7,051 nucleotides of DNA, taken from positions 1 to 7,051 of the forward strand of contig JAISBK010000202.1 of the NCBI GenBank assembly GCA_031266255.1, given 5' to 3'. This stretch comes from Treponema sp. (GTDB taxonomy: Bacteria; Spirochaetota; Spirochaetia; Treponematales; Breznakiellaceae). The notes under the pieces were generated by a model. That model saw only the letters and a list, made by a program, of their open reading frames with translations. It had not been told where the DNA came from and ran no database searches. This document shows positions 5,848-7,051 of this stretch, in pieces; the first letter of the stretch is position 1; the number at the start of each line of letters is the position of its first letter. The translations under genes were made by a program, and so were the position numbers.

Positions 5848-7051
5848 TTATTCCCAGCCCCCGGTCGCGCCGCTGAGGGTCGAGTCAAGACTGACCGCCT
5901 GGCCTGCGGTGGTATTCCGCACCCCCACCGAACTGACATAGACCGCCGTGCCACTTACACTGGCGATATTGGGGTCCTCTGTGTCGTCGGAACCCCTGAT
6001 AATGCCGGAGTTGGCAGCCCCTGTAACCGGGCTTTTCTTAAAGGTTCCCGCCGCTATGTAGACGCCGCCGCCGTTTTGGGCGGTTCTGTTCCCGCTGATT
6101 TCCCCACCCGTCATGGTAAAGGCTGCGCCGTCAAAATAAATACCGCCGCCATTAGCGGACGAGGAAGATGTCGAGTTGCCGGTTATTTTGGTTCCCTTGA
6201 GGGTGAGGTTGGCGGTGGAGGAGGATACATATACCCCGCCGCCGGAATTGGTGGCGGTATTGGAGCTGATTTCCCCGCCATTCAGGTTGAGGGTGGCGGT
6301 ACTGTAAATGCCGGCGCCGTTACTGCCGGTATTATTGCTGATGGTTCCTCCCTCCAGATTAAAGGTCCCCCCGGTCTGGTATACACCGCTGTTCGTATGC
6401 CCGCTTATGGCGCCGCTGTTCATGGTAAAAGTTCCGCCGGTTTGGTATACGCCGTAACTGGTATTGCCGTTTACTGTTGTGCCGTCCAGTACAAAAGCGC
6501 CGCCCGCAAGGAAAACCCCATAGGAGGCGCTGCCGCTGATCCTGCCGCGGCTGAGAGTAACAGAACCGTTTGCGATATATAAGCTTGGACTACTGCCGGT
6601 AATGGTACTGTCGCTTATAGTAGCCGTTCCTGATATAAATCCACCGCCGCCCCAATATGCCGTATTATTCCTGATCTCTCCATTAGTCATGGTAAAAAGG
6701 CCGTCGCCGACATACACGCCACCGCCATAGGAGCCGGAGGTGGGGTTGGAGATGGAGGCGGAATTTCCGCTAATGGTTCCGGCGTTTACTATAAAGGTCC
6801 CGCCGTCCGCCATATACACCCCACCCCCATAGGAGTAGGAGTAGGAGGAGGCCAAATTTCCGCTGACGGTTCCGGCGTTTAGCGTAAAGGTCCCGCCGTC
6901 CGCCGCATACACCCCGCCCCCATAGGAGTAGGAGTCGTAGAGGGAGGAGGCAGAGGAGGAGGAGGAATTTCCGCTGACGGTTCCGGCATTTACCGTAAAG
7001 GTCCCGCCGACCGCCACATACACCCCGCCCCCAGAGGAGTAGGAGTCGTAG
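5848..7051 (-). CDS. Beta-helix repeat protein, probable secreted or surface protein (N-terminus beyond window)
   Basis: The last 400 codons of a larger - strand gene are visible. The frame stays open through base 7051, so an apparent GTG start at 7023 is only internal. At least 12 rungs of a repeat with pattern GGTFTxNxGTxSGN and spacer GGGVY are seen. They run from near-perfect copies at the N-terminal side (GGTFTVNAGTVSGN, GGTFTLNAGTVSGN, GGTFIVNAGTISGN) to diverged ones (NGSVTLSRGRISGS, GGTFNLEGGTISNN, TANLTLKGTKITGN). This is the pattern of right-handed parallel beta-helix and polymorphic outer-membrane-type proteins, which are usually exported. There is no cysteine in the visible part. 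After the last rung, a distinct C-terminal segment ends VRNTTAGQAVSLDSTLSG and then ATGGWE. No LPXTG motif, transmembrane helix or autotransporter barrel follows, so attachment, if any, must lie upstream. Base composition is more GC-rich than the sec operon. Function could be adhesion or surface coating, but this is not shown. Confidence 0.85.
   Translation of the reverse strand, partial: YDSYSSGGGVYVAVGGTFTVNAGTVSGNSSSSSASSLYDSYSYGGGVYAADGGTFTLNAGTVSGNLASSYSYSYGGGVYMADGGTFIVNAGTISGNSASISNPTSGSYGGGVYVGDGLFTMTNGEIRNNTAYWGGGGFISGTATISDSTITGSSPSLYIANGSVTLSRGRISGSASYGVFLAGGAFVLDGTTVNGNTSYGVYQTGGTFTMNSGAISGHTNSGVYQTGGTFNLEGGTISNNTGSNGAGIYSTATLNLNGGEISSNTATNSGGGVYVSSSTANLTLKGTKITGNSTSSSSANGGGIYFDGAAFTMTGGEISGNRTAQNGGGVYIAAGTFKKSPVTGAANSGIIRGSDDTEDPNIASVSGTAVYVSSVGVRNTTAGQAVSLDSTLSGATGGWE
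6762..7051 (-). repeat. Three nearly identical in-gene repeat units of 93, 111 and at least 86 bases
   Basis: Units begin at the shared AATTTCCGC (plus-strand reading) at 6762, 6855 and 6966, giving steps of 93 and 111 bases (31 and 37 codons). The last is cut by the window edge. Aligned blocks are almost identical: the stretch starting AAAGGTCCCGCCG at 6793, 6886 and 6997 differs at only about three positions per 50 bases. The length difference is in the loop coding for Ser and Tyr, built from AGGAGT hexamers (6831-6842 and 6924-6935) and AGG triplets (6954-6965). All differences are multiples of three, so the reading frame is kept. Confidence 0.85.

Noticed and set aside
5723..5941. Plus-strand open frame of 72 codons across the hairpin cluster and the end of the beta-helix gene
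   Set aside because: It runs through palindromic DNA and antisense to a well-supported coding region, with no recognisable protein pattern and no ribosome binding site.
6076..6582. Plus-strand open frame of 168 codons, Gly/Ala/Val-rich
   Set aside because: It is the antisense shadow of the repetitive, GC-rich beta-helix gene. Its repetitiveness merely mirrors the repeats on the other strand.
6762..7051. Possible CRISPR array because of regularly spaced repeats
   Set aside because: Repeat steps are 93 and 111 bases, the spacers are themselves similar, and the whole region is one open coding frame with protein-level repeats.

Overview
The window looks like chromosomal DNA of a spirochete, most likely a Treponema of the moderate-GC, gut-associated kind. 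This is inferred from three things: the loose lipobox of the first protein, long extra periplasmic segments in SecD and SecF, and a Ser/Thr/Gly/Asn-rich beta-helix surface-type protein of a style common in treponemes. No similarity search was possible, so the genus is a judgement from pattern.

Left part (1-1021, + strand): a lipoprotein with a lamin-tail-like (LTD) domain. It is probably translationally coupled to an upstream gene that ends at base 26. A 175-base intergenic region (1022-1196) follows. It holds a stop-overlapping hairpin, a possible extended -10 promoter, and a 10-bp perfect inverted repeat just before the next ribosome binding site.

Middle part (1197-5498, + strand): a compact operon, yajC - secD - secF - ispH. 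YajC, SecD and SecF form the accessory complex of the SecYEG translocon, which uses the proton motive force to help pull exported proteins through the inner membrane. secD and secF overlap by one base (TAATG). ispH, the last enzyme of the MEP isoprenoid pathway, starts 11 bases after secF and ends in a palindrome that could act as a terminator. SecD carries about 70 extra residues before its LGLDLSGG motif, and SecF about 95 extra residues in its first periplasmic domain.

Right part (5499-7051): a well-formed sigma70-type promoter drives a single tRNA gene with anticodon CAT. Its acceptor stem fits the lysidine-modified tRNA-Ile2 better than elongator tRNA-Met. After the tRNA comes a 196-base non-coding stretch with two mutually exclusive hairpins. 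Converging on it from the right is the C-terminal 400 residues of a large repetitive beta-helix protein on the - strand, cut by the window edge. Three of its repeat units are almost identical at the DNA level and differ mainly in the number of Ser/Tyr codons.

Most of the window is ordinary housekeeping DNA. I do not see a clear new system. The parts most worth a second look are the paired SecD/SecF periplasmic additions, the nearly identical length-variable repeats of the beta-helix gene, and the competing hairpins between the tRNA and that gene.
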